Part shown: positions 31,097-39,095 of the stretch, in pieces
How positions within the stretch are numbered: the first letter of the stretch is position 1
Layout of the letters: the number at the start of each line of letters is the position of its first letter
Assembly (NCBI GenBank): GCA_964569555.1
Contig: CAZMTT010000002.1
Span: 1 to 49,868 of the forward strand
Direction of reading: 5' to 3'
DNA length: 49,868 nucleotides
Origin: G020353235 sp964569555
GTDB taxonomy: Bacteria > Chloroflexota > Dehalococcoidia > Dehalococcoidales > JAUYDJ01
Translations under genes and position numbers: made by a program
Notes under the pieces: model-generated
Database searches by the model: none
What the model saw: only the letters and a program-made list of their open reading frames with translations
Told to the model about the DNA's origin: nothing

Positions 31097-33000
31097 TACG
31101 TCTCTGCCGAAACCTCCCTGACATTGATATCGGTGCTCACCACCCCTTTCCGCCCGTCGCGGTAGGTTACCGGAGCCTTAACCGTGATGCTCTTCCCGTC
31201 CTGATACATGGCGCTGATTAAATCGCGGTAGCGTTCCTCCATAAAGTCCCTTCTCAGCTTTCTGGTCCGGGTGAGTTCAGCTTCATCAGGGTCAAACTCT
31301 TTGTGTAGCAGCACAAATTTTCTGACTCTGGCTGACTCAGGCAGGTAGCTGTTGACCCGGACCATGTCTTTCTGCACCAAATCGGCAACCTCTTTCTTCT
31401 GGGACAAGTCAACAAAGGTGGTGTAGGGGATGTGGTTGCGTTCCGCCCACTTACCGACCATGGTGAAATCTATGTTCAGTATGGCGGAGACGAATTCTTT
31501 GTCTTTGCCGCCGATAACCATAGCATCCTTGATGTAGGGGCTGAACCGGAGCCGCCCCTCAATATACTGCGGGGCATACTTTACCCCCGAACTCAGCTCA
31601 CCCAGGTGCTCCAGACGGTCCATGAAGATGAGGTGTCCCTTCTCATTAATATGGACGGCGTCTCCGGTATGGCACCAGCCGTTTATCAGGGTTTGTTTCG
31701 TTTTTTCGGGGTCTTTGTGATACCCCTTGAACATACAGTCACTTCTCACCAGAAGCTCACCGGCATCGGTTATTCTGACCTCGGTGCCCAGCGCCGGTCG
31801 CCCGACGCTCTCAAAGCTGATTTCCCCCTTGCCGTGTGAGGAGATAAAGCCGGCTTCGGTGCTGGCATAGTTCTGCCTCAGCTCAATACCGATGGCATGG
31901 ATTAGCCGGAAGGTGTCCAGGCTCAGCACCGAGCTCCCGGTGACGGCAAACCTGACCTTGCCCAGCCCCAGCTGGTCTTTGAGCGGCCGGAACAGTAAGA
32001 GATAGGCCAACCGGTAAAGTGCTCGCCAGAACAGGTTGGGGGTCTTGGCTTCGAAATTAATATCCGCAATCTTATGGCCGATGGGCATGAACAGGTGATA
32101 GGCAAAGCGCTTCAGGGGGTGGGCATCAATCATCTTTACCTGAATCTCGCTGACCAGCCCTTCCCACTGTCGGGGGCCGTAAATGGCGAAGTTGGGGCCG
32201 ACCTCGCGGGTATCCTGGGCCAGGGTTTCCGCCTCTTCGGGAAAGTTGAGCCTGGCTCCGGTCAGCAGATGGGGGATGGTGGCAAAGTAGCTGTCACCCA
32301 CCCAGGCCGCCGGAAAGTTGGAAATCAGGTCATCATTCTCATTCAGGGGGTAACGGCTGATAAACCCCTTGGCAGTGGTTATCAGGGACTGATGGGTCAG
32401 TATGGCTCCCTTGGGCAAGCCGGTGGTCCCCGAGGTGTAGTAGATAAAGGCAGTGTCCTCTCCGCTGCCCTTGGCCGCATTCTGTTCAAACAGACCGGGG
32501 TGGGCTGCCTCGTATTTTTTACCCAGTTCGATTACTTCGGTAAAATTGATAAGAATGGGGTCATCATAATTGTGCAGGCCCTTGGGGTCCCAGTAGATGA
32601 CCTTCTTCAGTGAAGGTAACTCGTCTTTAATCTGGAGGAATTTATCGGTCTGTTCCTGGTCATTGACGATGGCAAATTTGGCGTCGGAGTGAGTAGCGAT
32701 GTATTTTACCTCAGATGGAATCGAGTCAACGAAAATTCCGGTGACAATGCCGCCGGCGGCCTGAATGGCGAACTCCCCCCAGAGCCATTCCGGCTCGTTA
32801 TCCCCGATGATGCAGACCACATCCCCCGGTTTCAGACCGAGGCTGATTAGGCCCAGAGAGAAGTGTTTTACCTTCTGGTAGTACTCCCGCCAGCTATACC
32901 TCTGCCAGACGCCGAATTGCTTCATGCACATGGCCGGGCGGTCGCCCCATTTTTCGTAGTTGTGCTGGATGAGCTTTGGGATAGTATCGCACTTTTCCAT
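31096..33000 (-). CDS. Long-chain acyl-CoA synthetase-like AMP ligase
   Basis: 634 residues from the ATG at 33000, chosen because AGGGG lies six bases upstream and because the longer open frame (to 33060) would run through a terminator hairpin. Nucleotide-binding loop YYTSGTTGLPKGAILTH (about residues 191-207), ATE-like motif NYASTEAGFIS, and GWCHTGDAVHINEKGHLIFMDRLEH near the C-terminal domain. The form resembles FadD15-type long-chain ligases. It converts a fatty or aromatic acid to its CoA ester with ATP. First gene of the acs-livHMKF-paaK run and the target of the leader described below. Confidence 0.92.
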   Translation of the reverse strand: MEKCDTIPKLIQHNYEKWGDRPAMCMKQFGVWQRYSWREYYQKVKHFSLGLISLGLKPGDVVCIIGDNEPEWLWGEFAIQAAGGIVTGIFVDSIPSEVKYIATHSDAKFAIVNDQEQTDKFLQIKDELPSLKKVIYWDPKGLHNYDDPILINFTEVIELGKKYEAAHPGLFEQNAAKGSGEDTAFIYYTSGTTGLPKGAILTHQSLITTAKGFISRYPLNENDDLISNFPAAWVGDSYFATIPHLLTGARLNFPEEAETLAQDTREVGPNFAIYGPRQWEGLVSEIQVKMIDAHPLKRFAYHLFMPIGHKIADINFEAKTPNLFWRALYRLAYLLLFRPLKDQLGLGKVRFAVTGSSVLSLDTFRLIHAIGIELRQNYASTEAGFISSHGKGEISFESVGRPALGTEVRITDAGELLVRSDCMFKGYHKDPEKTKQTLINGWCHTGDAVHINEKGHLIFMDRLEHLGELSSGVKYAPQYIEGRLRFSPYIKDAMVIGGKDKEFVSAILNIDFTMVGKWAERNHIPYTTFVDLSQKKEVADLVQKDMVRVNSYLPESARVRKFVLLHKEFDPDEAELTRTRKLRRDFMEERYRDLISAMYQDGKSITVKAPVTYRDGRKGVVSTDINVREVSAET

Positions 33001-33026
33001 AAGGCTAACCCCTGTTTTCCGATACA

Positions 33027-33054
33027 AAAATGCCTCCCGCCTGGGAGGCATTTT
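33027..33054 (-). terminator. Terminator in the acs leader
   Basis: AAAATGCCTCCC with GGGAGGCATTTT, 4-nt loop, minus strand followed by TG. Five T's in total close the hairpin. It lies 26 bases before the acs start codon, so it can only serve to stop transcripts before acs, or those reading through from the ior genes. Confidence 0.8.
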
Positions 33055-33087
33055 AGGCATATATTTACTAACTAGACTTGTTTAAGT

Positions 33088-33174
33088 TTATCGCAACGGC
33101 CCTCCCAAGCGCACCCCGGTGCGCTCGGTAAAGACGAATTTGGCTCTCTCCAAATAGTGCTCGGCAGTTAACAT
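33088..33174 (-). CDS. 28-residue leader peptide candidate
   Basis: ATG at 33174, stop TAA at 33088, preceded by GAGGG at a short spacing. It starts MLTAEHYLERAKF and ends RTGVRLGGPLR. There is no run of one amino acid as in classical leader peptides; Leu (four, codons TTA and TTG) and Arg (five) are the most frequent. Its last codons supply the sequence that can pair with the terminator, so ribosome position could decide termination. It could equally be a small protein or chance. Confidence 0.45.
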   Translation of the reverse strand: MLTAEHYLERAKFVFTERTGVRLGGPLR

Positions 33175-33209
33175 TACCCTCGACCTTCGGCCCGCTTCAA
33201 AGATGGGAT

Positions 33210-33239
33210 AGTTTAGCACAATTAAAAATCCCCTGTCAA
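33210..33239 (-). promoter_or_regulatory. Promoter of the acs-liv operon
   Basis: Minus strand: TTGACA (33239-33234), 18-bp spacer, TGC-TAAACT (extended -10; TAAACT at 33215-33210). It lies after the end of the thioesterase gene, so acs-liv has its own promoter in addition to possible read-through. Confidence 0.7.
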
Positions 33240-33254
33240 TATCGGGGCACACGG

Positions 33255-33692
33255 CTACCGGCTGGGGCCTACCGGAATGGTGGTGCCGGTGGCTTTGGCG
33301 ATGAGCTTGCCCGCCTGATTGGTCACCGTCATCTCGGAGAGACCGGCGCGCCGGCCGCTTTTCACCACCCGGCCCTCAGCGGTGAGCTCGTCGTCTTGCC
33401 CGGCACCGGCGATAAAGTGGATATTGAACTGGGAGGCGATGCTGGGGTAAGCCAGGGAATTGGAGGCATAGGCAAAGGCCTGGTCAGCCACCGCCATAAT
33501 GATGCCGCCGAAGACCAGACCGTTGAAGTTCTGGTGTTCGGGATTTAACTTCATGGTTATCCTGGCATAGCCGGGCGACAGCTCTATCAGGCGCATTTTG
33601 AGGAAAGAGGCAATCGGCTCGGCTTTGGCTTTGGCGCTGAGTTCAGCCAGATTATCAGCAGCACTGTTTTCCTGTCCTGACATTTTATTCAT
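33255..33692 (-). CDS. PaaI-like hotdog thioesterase
   Basis: 145 residues. The hotdog core is HQNFNGLVFGGIIMAVADQAFAYAS (about residues 52-76) with the usual Asn/Gly pattern, and the C-terminal VTNQAGKLIAKATGTTIP is typical of PaaI. It hydrolyses aryl- or acyl-CoA, often to recover CoA from dead-end products. GAGGGGG precedes the ATG. It follows iorB by 24 bases on the same strand, linking it to aryl-CoA formation by IorAB. Confidence 0.9.
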   Translation of the reverse strand: MNKMSGQENSAADNLAELSAKAKAEPIASFLKMRLIELSPGYARITMKLNPEHQNFNGLVFGGIIMAVADQAFAYASNSLAYPSIASQFNIHFIAGAGQDDELTAEGRVVKSGRRAGLSEMTVTNQAGKLIAKATGTTIPVGPSR

Positions 33693-33716
33693 TCCCCCTC
33701 ATATCTTGCTATCTTG

Positions 33717-34322
33717 CTAACCTTCCTTGAGATGGATGCCCGGCATTTCCTTTCTGCCCTGCGTGAAGGCGCTAAGATTGATTTGCTTGAATTTGGCGGG
33801 CAGGTGCTGGGCGATAACTTCCTCCCAGGTACTGATGCTAAAGGGCAGCCGCAGTGAGGCACAGCCCAGCATGAATATATTAAGTGTCCTGATATTGCCC
33901 AGTTCTTTGACCCACTCGGTGCCATTGACCAGATAGAAATTAGTCTTCTGGCGCTTAACCAGTTTGGTTATCTCTTCATCGCCGGGATAAGTTTCATAAC
34001 CGAGAATAACCGTCAGCGGGGGCAGAGCGAGATTATTGGCAATGACCGTCCCCCCGCCGCCGAGGTAGTAAGCCCACCGCGCCGCCTCTAGCTTCTCAAA
34101 GGCGAGCAGCATATCGGCCTCCCCCGGCCTGATTAGGGGGGAGAAGACCTGTTCGGCAACACGCACCTGGCTGACCACGCTGCCGCCCCGCTGCGCCATA
34201 CCTCTGGTGTCGGTCTTCTTGACATCATAGCCGCTGGCCAGGGCTACCTCAGCGATGATATCGCTGGCCAGGATAATCCCCTGACCTCCCATCCCGGCAA
34301 TAAGCAAATCTAGCTTTTTCAC
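33717..34322 (-). CDS. iorB: Indolepyruvate:ferredoxin oxidoreductase, beta subunit
   Basis: 201 residues, usual length. Gamma-type domain of 2-oxoacid oxidoreductases: DLLIAGMGGQGIILASDIIAEVALASGYDVKKTDTRGMAQRGGSVVSQVRV. It starts with GTG at 34322, overlapping the iorA stop by four bases (GTGA). Works with IorA to convert arylpyruvates plus CoA to arylacetyl-CoA, CO2 and reduced ferredoxin. Confidence 0.95.
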   Translation of the reverse strand: MKKLDLLIAGMGGQGIILASDIIAEVALASGYDVKKTDTRGMAQRGGSVVSQVRVAEQVFSPLIRPGEADMLLAFEKLEAARWAYYLGGGGTVIANNLALPPLTVILGYETYPGDEEITKLVKRQKTNFYLVNGTEWVKELGNIRTLNIFMLGCASLRLPFSISTWEEVIAQHLPAKFKQINLSAFTQGRKEMPGIHLKEG

Positions 34323-36142
34323 TTTGATTCCTGGGTGCTGCTCTCAGACTTAAAGACTATGGCCTGGCGCGGGCAGAGCTGCTGGCACAGATAGCAGGTG
34401 TCGCCGGTGCACAGAGTAGCCTCAATATAGACCTGCCCGTCGTCAATCTGAATGGCGGGGCAACCGAGGCGGAGACAGATATTGCACTGGTCGCACTTTT
34501 CGGTAGCAATAACCAGGGGCCTGGGGCGTGCCGCGGCCAGGTCGGGGCAGTCGCCACGGACGATAATCACCGAGAGCTCCGGGTTATCCAGCGCCGCCCT
34601 TACGCTGGTTCTCAGTGCCTTCAGGTCGAAGGCATCGACTACTTTAACATCGTTGACGCCGATGCCCCGCACCAGCCGTTCCAGCTCAACTGCTTTAGTC
34701 TTTTCACCCCGGGCGGTAACACCGGTGCCGGGGTGGCTCTGGTGGCCGGTCATGGCGGTGGTGTGGTTGTCTAAGATTATTATGGTTATTTCGCCTTTAT
34801 TATAAACGCCGTTGACCACGCCGGTGATGCCGGAGTGCAGAAAAGTAGAATCGCCGATGACGGCGACTACTTTATTGCTGACCCCTGCCTTCTCCATGCC
34901 CAATGCCTGACCGATGCCGGCGCCCATACAGGCGCAGGTGTCCATGGCAAAGAGTGGGGGATAGGCGCCCAGGGTGTAACAGCCGATGTCGCCGGTAATA
35001 ATCAGGTTTGATTTGGCCACTTTTTTCACCCTGGACTTCACCAGTGCGGAGCGCTGCCCCATACTGCTTAGGGTAAAGAACAGGCCGGTATAGGGACAGC
35101 CGGCACACAGCAGGGGCGGGCGTTGGGGCAGCTCCAGGGCGGGCTTGGCGGGCGGGGTTGGTGATTCACTAGGCAAACCAGCAACACGGCAGCTCTGGGC
35201 AATTATTTCCGGGCTTAGCTCGCCAAACCGGGGGATGAATTCTTTGCCGCTGACGGCTATCCCCATCGCCTGAATATTCTCCTGGAGAAAAGAACCGAGC
35301 TCCTCGATAACGATTACTCTATCCACCCCGGCAGCGAAGCGGCGGATTAAGTCCTGGGGGAGGGGGTAGGTCATGCCCAGCTTGAGAAAAGAGGCCCGCG
35401 GGAAGACCTCGCGGGCATACTGGTAGGCAACCCCGCTGGTGATTATACCCAGCTGGCGTTCACCCGGTAGTATCTGGTTGAAGGGAAAGGTCTCGGCATA
35501 GCCGGCCAGCCGGGTCAGGCGTTCCTCAATCAGCGGGCGCCTCAGCCGGGCATAGACCGGCAGCATGACAAACTTTTCCACATCGGGGGGAAAATTCGGC
35601 TCTCGACCGGGCACGGCGCGGCTGCCGGTTACTTTGACCACCGATTTGGAATGGGAGATACGGGTGGTGGAACGCACCAGCACCGGGGTATCGAATTTTT
35701 CACTGATGTCATAGGCGTAAGCCATAAAATCATAGGCTTCCTGGCTATCGCCTGGCTCCAGCAGGGGAACTTTGGCGAACTTGGCGTAGTGGCGGTTGTC
35801 CTGCTCGTTCTGGGAACTGTGGATGCCGGGGTCATCGACGCTGACCACCACCAGCCCGGCATTGACCCCGGTGGTCGAAGCCGCCATAAACGGGTCGCTG
35901 GCCACGTTCAGGCCGACCTGTTTCATAGACACCAGTGACCGGGCGCCGGCATAGGCTGCCCCCAGCGCCACTTCCATGGCCACCTTCTCATTGGTTGACC
36001 ATTCGGCGTGGATGTCATCATAGCCGGCCAGAGATTCCAGAATTTCAGTGCTCGGGGTTCCCGGATAGGCGGCGGCTACCTTGGCGCCGGCGTGGTAGGC
36101 TCCCAGGGCCAGAGCCTCGTTCCCAGATAGTAGCTTTTTCAT
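34319..36142 (-). CDS. iorA: Indolepyruvate:ferredoxin oxidoreductase, alpha subunit
   Basis: 607 residues from the ATG at 36142 (a GTG at 36151 is in frame but lies directly against the -10 box). Domains: pyrimidine-binding/alpha domain (LLSGNEALALGAYHAGAKVAAAYPGTPSTEI at the start), thiamine-diphosphate domain (GDIGCYTLGAYPPL, then AVIGDSTFLHSGITGVVNG and ILDNHTTAMTGHQ), and a C-terminal double [4Fe-4S] ferredoxin domain (CDQCNICLRLGCP and CTGDTCYLCQQLCP). Oxygen-sensitive enzyme of aromatic amino acid breakdown in anaerobes. Reduced ferredoxin could feed hydrogen or reductive metabolism. Confidence 0.95.
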   Translation of the reverse strand: MKKLLSGNEALALGAYHAGAKVAAAYPGTPSTEILESLAGYDDIHAEWSTNEKVAMEVALGAAYAGARSLVSMKQVGLNVASDPFMAASTTGVNAGLVVVSVDDPGIHSSQNEQDNRHYAKFAKVPLLEPGDSQEAYDFMAYAYDISEKFDTPVLVRSTTRISHSKSVVKVTGSRAVPGREPNFPPDVEKFVMLPVYARLRRPLIEERLTRLAGYAETFPFNQILPGERQLGIITSGVAYQYAREVFPRASFLKLGMTYPLPQDLIRRFAAGVDRVIVIEELGSFLQENIQAMGIAVSGKEFIPRFGELSPEIIAQSCRVAGLPSESPTPPAKPALELPQRPPLLCAGCPYTGLFFTLSSMGQRSALVKSRVKKVAKSNLIITGDIGCYTLGAYPPLFAMDTCACMGAGIGQALGMEKAGVSNKVVAVIGDSTFLHSGITGVVNGVYNKGEITIIILDNHTTAMTGHQSHPGTGVTARGEKTKAVELERLVRGIGVNDVKVVDAFDLKALRTSVRAALDNPELSVIIVRGDCPDLAAARPRPLVIATEKCDQCNICLRLGCPAIQIDDGQVYIEATLCTGDTCYLCQQLCPRQAIVFKSESSTQESK

Positions 36143-36151
36143 TTTGGCCAC

Positions 36152-36160
36152 ATTATAACA
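36152..36160 (-). promoter_or_regulatory. Extended -10 promoter, probably leaderless, of iorA
   Basis: Minus strand TGT-TATAAT (36160-36152), with the ATG nine bases further on. A start point seven bases after the box would give only two or three untranslated bases. No -35 box is seen. Confidence 0.6.
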
Positions 36161-36226
36161 TACCTGAGGCGTGCCTACCTAGTCCCACCGGCACCGCTAA
36201 ACAGGGTGGGGGGGCTTATCATTGTA

Positions 36227-36257
36227 TTGACAAAAGGGTGACTTATCACTACATAAT
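36227..36257 (+). promoter_or_regulatory. Promoter of the GYD gene
   Basis: TTGACA at 36227-36232 and CATAAT at 36252-36257 (19-bp spacer), or TACATA at 36250 with 17 bp. Start codon at 36290. Confidence 0.55.
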
Positions 36258-36289
36258 ACAGGGTAAAGTCTGACTAAGAGGAGGTAGAG

Positions 36290-36592
36290 ATGCCGATCTA
36301 TCTTATGCTTACCACGCTTACTGACGAGGGGAGAAAGGTGATTCAGGATGACCCGGAGAGCCTGAAGGACATTAATAAAGAGGTGGAGCATCTGGGGGTC
36401 AAAATCCTGGACCAGTATGCCCTGCTCGGTCAGTATGACTTCGTCAGTATACTGGAAGCGCCCAGCAATGAGGCGGTCGCTAAACTGGCCATCAGGCTCA
36501 GTTCCAAGGGAACCATGCAGACCCTGACCCTGGCGGCTATTACCCTTGATGCCCTCATCAAGACATTGCGCAAGAAGGAAACCCCCTGGTAG
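36290..36592 (+). CDS. GYD-domain protein
   Basis: 100 residues. MPIYLMLTTLTDEGRKVIQDDPESL, LLGQYDFVSILEAPSNEAVAKLAIRLSSKGTMQTLTLAAIT are typical of the GYD family, a small ferredoxin-like fold of unknown function in which the Gly-Tyr-Asp stretch appears here as GQYDFV. GAGGAGG lies before the ATG. Probably single-gene, closed by the hairpin at 36655-36684. Confidence 0.88.
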   Translation: MPIYLMLTTLTDEGRKVIQDDPESLKDINKEVEHLGVKILDQYALLGQYDFVSILEAPSNEAVAKLAIRLSSKGTMQTLTLAAITLDALIKTLRKKETPW

Positions 36593-36654
36593 GGCTTTAT
36601 TATCTTGGGCGCTACCCCTGTGGTCGGTATCACCTCTCTTAGCGAGGGTGATTG

Positions 36655-36684
36655 AAGAGGCAGGCTGATTTGGCCCTGCCTCTT
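36655..36684 (+). terminator. Hairpin after the GYD gene
   Basis: AAGAGGCAGG at 36655-36664 with CCTGCCTCTT at 36675-36684, 10 bp. A weaker hairpin (CACCTCTC...GAGGGTG, 36631-36650) precedes it. Few T's follow, so it may be a weak terminator. Confidence 0.6.
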
Positions 36685-36713
36685 ACTGTGTGTCGCCGGA
36701 GGGCAAGTTAATC

Positions 36714-37841
36714 GTGAGATACCGCAAATTAGGCCGGACTGGTGTTGAGGTAGGCATCATCGGACTGGGCGCCGAATATCTGGAGTTTGCCTCCCGGGAG
36801 ACGGTTATTTCGGTAGTCGATGAGGCGGTGGCGCAGGGGGTGAACTATATTGACCTGTTCATGTCTTCCCCCGGCGTCCGTGATAATTTCGGCATCGCTC
36901 TGCGAAATAGAAGGCACCGGGTTATGATTGCCGGTCACCTGGGAGCGGCGCTTAAGCATGGCCAGTACTGCCGGAGCCGGGATAAAAGCGTGAGCACTGA
37001 GTTCTTTACTGACCTGTTGACCAGGCTTCAGACCGATTATATTGATGTCCTTATGCTGCATTTTCTTGATGAGCCGGATGATTATAGGGTGGTCTTCGGT
37101 TCCGGGGGGCTTCTTGAGCTCGCCTTGAAGCTAAAGAAAGAAGGCAAGGCTCGCTTCATCGGCATGAGCGGTCATCGAGTGCCGGTGGCGCTGGATGCAG
37201 TGAATAGCGGCAGTATAGATGTGCTCATGTTCCCGGTAAACCCCGCCTTTGATGCCCTGCCCGGCGAGATAACGCTTGAGGCAGCCAAGCAGGGTGTTAC
37301 CAGGGGCAGGGCTGGTCCGACGCGGAAAGAGCTGTATCAGGCCTGCGCCGTTCGGGGGGTGGGGCTGGTGGCGATGAAGCCCTACGGTGGCGGCGTGCTT
37401 TTTAATAGTGCCAACCCCAGTTCCATAGTGCTGACGCCGGTCCAGTGCCTTAATTATGCCCTCTCCCAGCCCGGGGTCTCTACGGTGGTACCCGGCTGTA
37501 AAAACGCCGCCGAGATGAAAACTGCCCTGGCCTTTCTGGAAGCCGGCGATGAGGAAAAAGACTACAGCGCCATCAGCGACAGCTTATTATGGAAGCTGAA
37601 GGGAAGCTGTGTGTACTGCAACCACTGTTTGCCCTGTCCGGTGGGCATTGATATCGGCATGACGATACGGCTGGCCGATACCGCCGGCTACCGGCTTGAT
37701 GAGGCGGCGGTCGCCTACTATGAAGCCCTGCCGGTAAAGGCTTCCGAATGCAATGAGTGTGGTGAATGTGTCGAGCGCTGCCCGTTTGGGGTGGATATAA
37801 TCGCCAGTATGAACCGGGCCGTTGCCGTATTCGGTAAGTAG
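36714..37841 (+). CDS. Aldo/keto reductase homologue with C-terminal ferredoxin domain, altered active site
   Basis: 375 residues from the GTG at 36714 (MRYRKLGRTGVEVG), with GGAGGG ten bases upstream; an in-frame GTG at 36690 is less likely. TIM-barrel aldo/keto reductase domain (1-285) and a C-terminal domain with CVYCNHCLPCPVGIDI and CNECGECVERCPFGVDI, which would bind iron-sulfur clusters. The catalytic Tyr and Lys of the family seem replaced: where others have DTAxxYG this has DLFMSSPG, and where others have LATK this has IAGH. It therefore may not reduce carbonyls in the normal way and could be a redox or structural protein. Confidence 0.85.
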   Translation: MRYRKLGRTGVEVGIIGLGAEYLEFASRETVISVVDEAVAQGVNYIDLFMSSPGVRDNFGIALRNRRHRVMIAGHLGAALKHGQYCRSRDKSVSTEFFTDLLTRLQTDYIDVLMLHFLDEPDDYRVVFGSGGLLELALKLKKEGKARFIGMSGHRVPVALDAVNSGSIDVLMFPVNPAFDALPGEITLEAAKQGVTRGRAGPTRKELYQACAVRGVGLVAMKPYGGGVLFNSANPSSIVLTPVQCLNYALSQPGVSTVVPGCKNAAEMKTALAFLEAGDEEKDYSAISDSLLWKLKGSCVYCNHCLPCPVGIDIGMTIRLADTAGYRLDEAAVAYYEALPVKASECNECGECVERCPFGVDIIASMNRAVAVFGK

Positions 37842-37847
37842 TAGCGG

Positions 37848-38687
37848 CTACTTTTTTCGCCTCAGGGCTAAGGCTAAAAGCCCCGGTCCACCGTGGACCC
37901 CCAGCGCCGGGCCAATCTGGGTGACACTAATTTTCTCTACCGGAAAGAGAGCGCCCAATCGTGTCTTTAACTGGTGGGCGTGTTCCCGTCCCGTGGTGTA
38001 GGCAATGGCTAAGTCTTGCAGGGCGGCATTCTTTTGGGTAAACTCGTACAGCTTATCCAGCCCGCTGGCATAGGTGCGCGCCAGTCCCGCCCGGACCAGC
38101 TCGCCGTTCTTGAAGACAAACAGGGGCTTTATCTGCAGGACGCTGGTTACCGTCGCCGGGATTTTGCCGACCCGTCCCCCCAGCACCAGATACTTCAGGG
38201 TGTCAAAGATGCCCATTATGCGTATCTGGCTGATGGCTTCCCGGGCTTCCTCAATAGTTGCCGACAGGTCATTTTTTGCCCTGGCCAGCTCGGCGGCGGC
38301 CATAACTATTATGGCCAGGCCAACGGTGGTGACGCGGGAGTCAATAATTTCAATCGGGCATTTGGTGTTGCTTATCTCTTTACCCTGGAGGGCGGAATTA
38401 CAGGTACCGCTGAGTTTAGAGGTGAGGTGTATGGATACAATGCTCTCCGCATCCCGGGCGCAGTCGGTATAGACTTTGGCGAAATCCTGGGGTGAGGGCT
38501 GGGAGGTGGCGGGGTGGACCGGTGAGGTCTCCAGCCGGTCATATAGTTCAGCTTTGCTTATATCCACGCCGTCGCGGTAGACCTTATCACCAAACCGGAC
38601 ATAGACCGGCACGATGCTGATGCCTAAATCTTGGGCAACTTCGGGCGAGATATCGGCGGTGCTATCGGTTACAATTTTTACTGCCAT
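37848..38687 (-). CDS. DegV family fatty-acid-binding protein
   Basis: 279 residues. Opens with VKIVTDSTADISPEVAQDLGISIVPVYVRFGDKVYRDGVDIS, the family start. SPQDFAKVYTDCARDAESIVSIHLTSKLSGTCNSA and the TLKYLVLGGRVGKIPA stretch are standard. DegV proteins bind fatty acids and (as FakB) present them to a kinase for phosphorylation; no FakA gene is nearby. Single gene, convergent with the aldo/keto reductase homologue with 6 bases between. Confidence 0.93.
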   Translation of the reverse strand: MAVKIVTDSTADISPEVAQDLGISIVPVYVRFGDKVYRDGVDISKAELYDRLETSPVHPATSQPSPQDFAKVYTDCARDAESIVSIHLTSKLSGTCNSALQGKEISNTKCPIEIIDSRVTTVGLAIIVMAAAELARAKNDLSATIEEAREAISQIRIMGIFDTLKYLVLGGRVGKIPATVTSVLQIKPLFVFKNGELVRAGLARTYASGLDKLYEFTQKNAALQDLAIAYTTGREHAHQLKTRLGALFPVEKISVTQIGPALGVHGGPGLLALALRRKK

Positions 38688-38713
38688 AATTTCCGGAAAA
38701 TCTCTGCCTTTGG

Positions 38714-38983
38714 CTACTTAATCGGGCTGAATCCGGTGACATGGTATACGAAGCGGGGGGGAATGCCACGCACGGGCCGGTTAACCATCTTCTTCAGGTG
38801 GCACTTGCTTTTGTGCTTGTTCTCCAGTTCAATAACAAACATGTCCCCCTCACTAAGGGGGACATAGTCAATGAGAGTAAGTTCTCCCCACCAGTTGGTG
38901 GCGGCGGGGTGACGGTACAGCCGGTAGTTAATCCGGGCGATAAGCTGACCGTCCTCAAGTTTGTAAAGTTTGCCGATGCTCAC
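38714..38983 (-). CDS. Hypothetical protein, 89 residues
   Basis: Reads like a folded, beta-rich small protein (DGQLIARINYRLYRHP, WWGELTLIDYVPLSEGDMFVIEL, FVYHVTGFSP). GTG start at 38983; AAGGAG is about 16 bases upstream, farther than normal, so the true start may differ. No family recognised. It lies 27 bases upstream of degV on the same strand and may be cotranscribed. Confidence 0.6.
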   Translation of the reverse strand: MSIGKLYKLEDGQLIARINYRLYRHPAATNWWGELTLIDYVPLSEGDMFVIELENKHKSKCHLKKMVNRPVRGIPPRFVYHVTGFSPIK

Positions 38984-39095
38984 GTGATTATCCGCTATGC
39001 TCCTTAGACACTTCCCCTATGTTAAAGCCCCCGCTCGCCGGCTGTCAATACCTCGGGACGGCCGGAAATCGAGTCTGTATGCCGTTGGGCCGTTT

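Larger units (their letters stand above)
33026..33203 (-). promoter_or_regulatory. Candidate attenuator leader of the acs-liv operon
   Basis: About 200 nt of leader between the promoter (33210-33239) and the acs start. On the minus strand it holds, in order: a 28-codon open frame (33174-33088), a hairpin inside that frame (palindromic 33108-33125, 7-bp stem), a GGGAGG segment at the end of the frame (33106-33101), and a terminator. The terminator has a 12-bp stem (33027-33038 with 33043-33054) followed by T's. The frame-end sequence TGGGAGG can pair over 7 bases with CCTCCCA of the terminator's 5' arm, so two exclusive structures exist. I recognise no known riboswitch or T-box motif. Confidence 0.6.

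Noticed and set aside
33001..33060. Longer N-terminus for the acyl-CoA ligase
   Set aside because: It would translate through a terminator hairpin and lacks a ribosome site; the ATG at 33000 has one.
33088..33203. Known riboswitch or T-box in the acs leader
   Set aside because: No GGTGGNACCGCG motif and no conserved core of the TPP, SAM, cobalamin, glycine, ZTP or fluoride classes could be seen.
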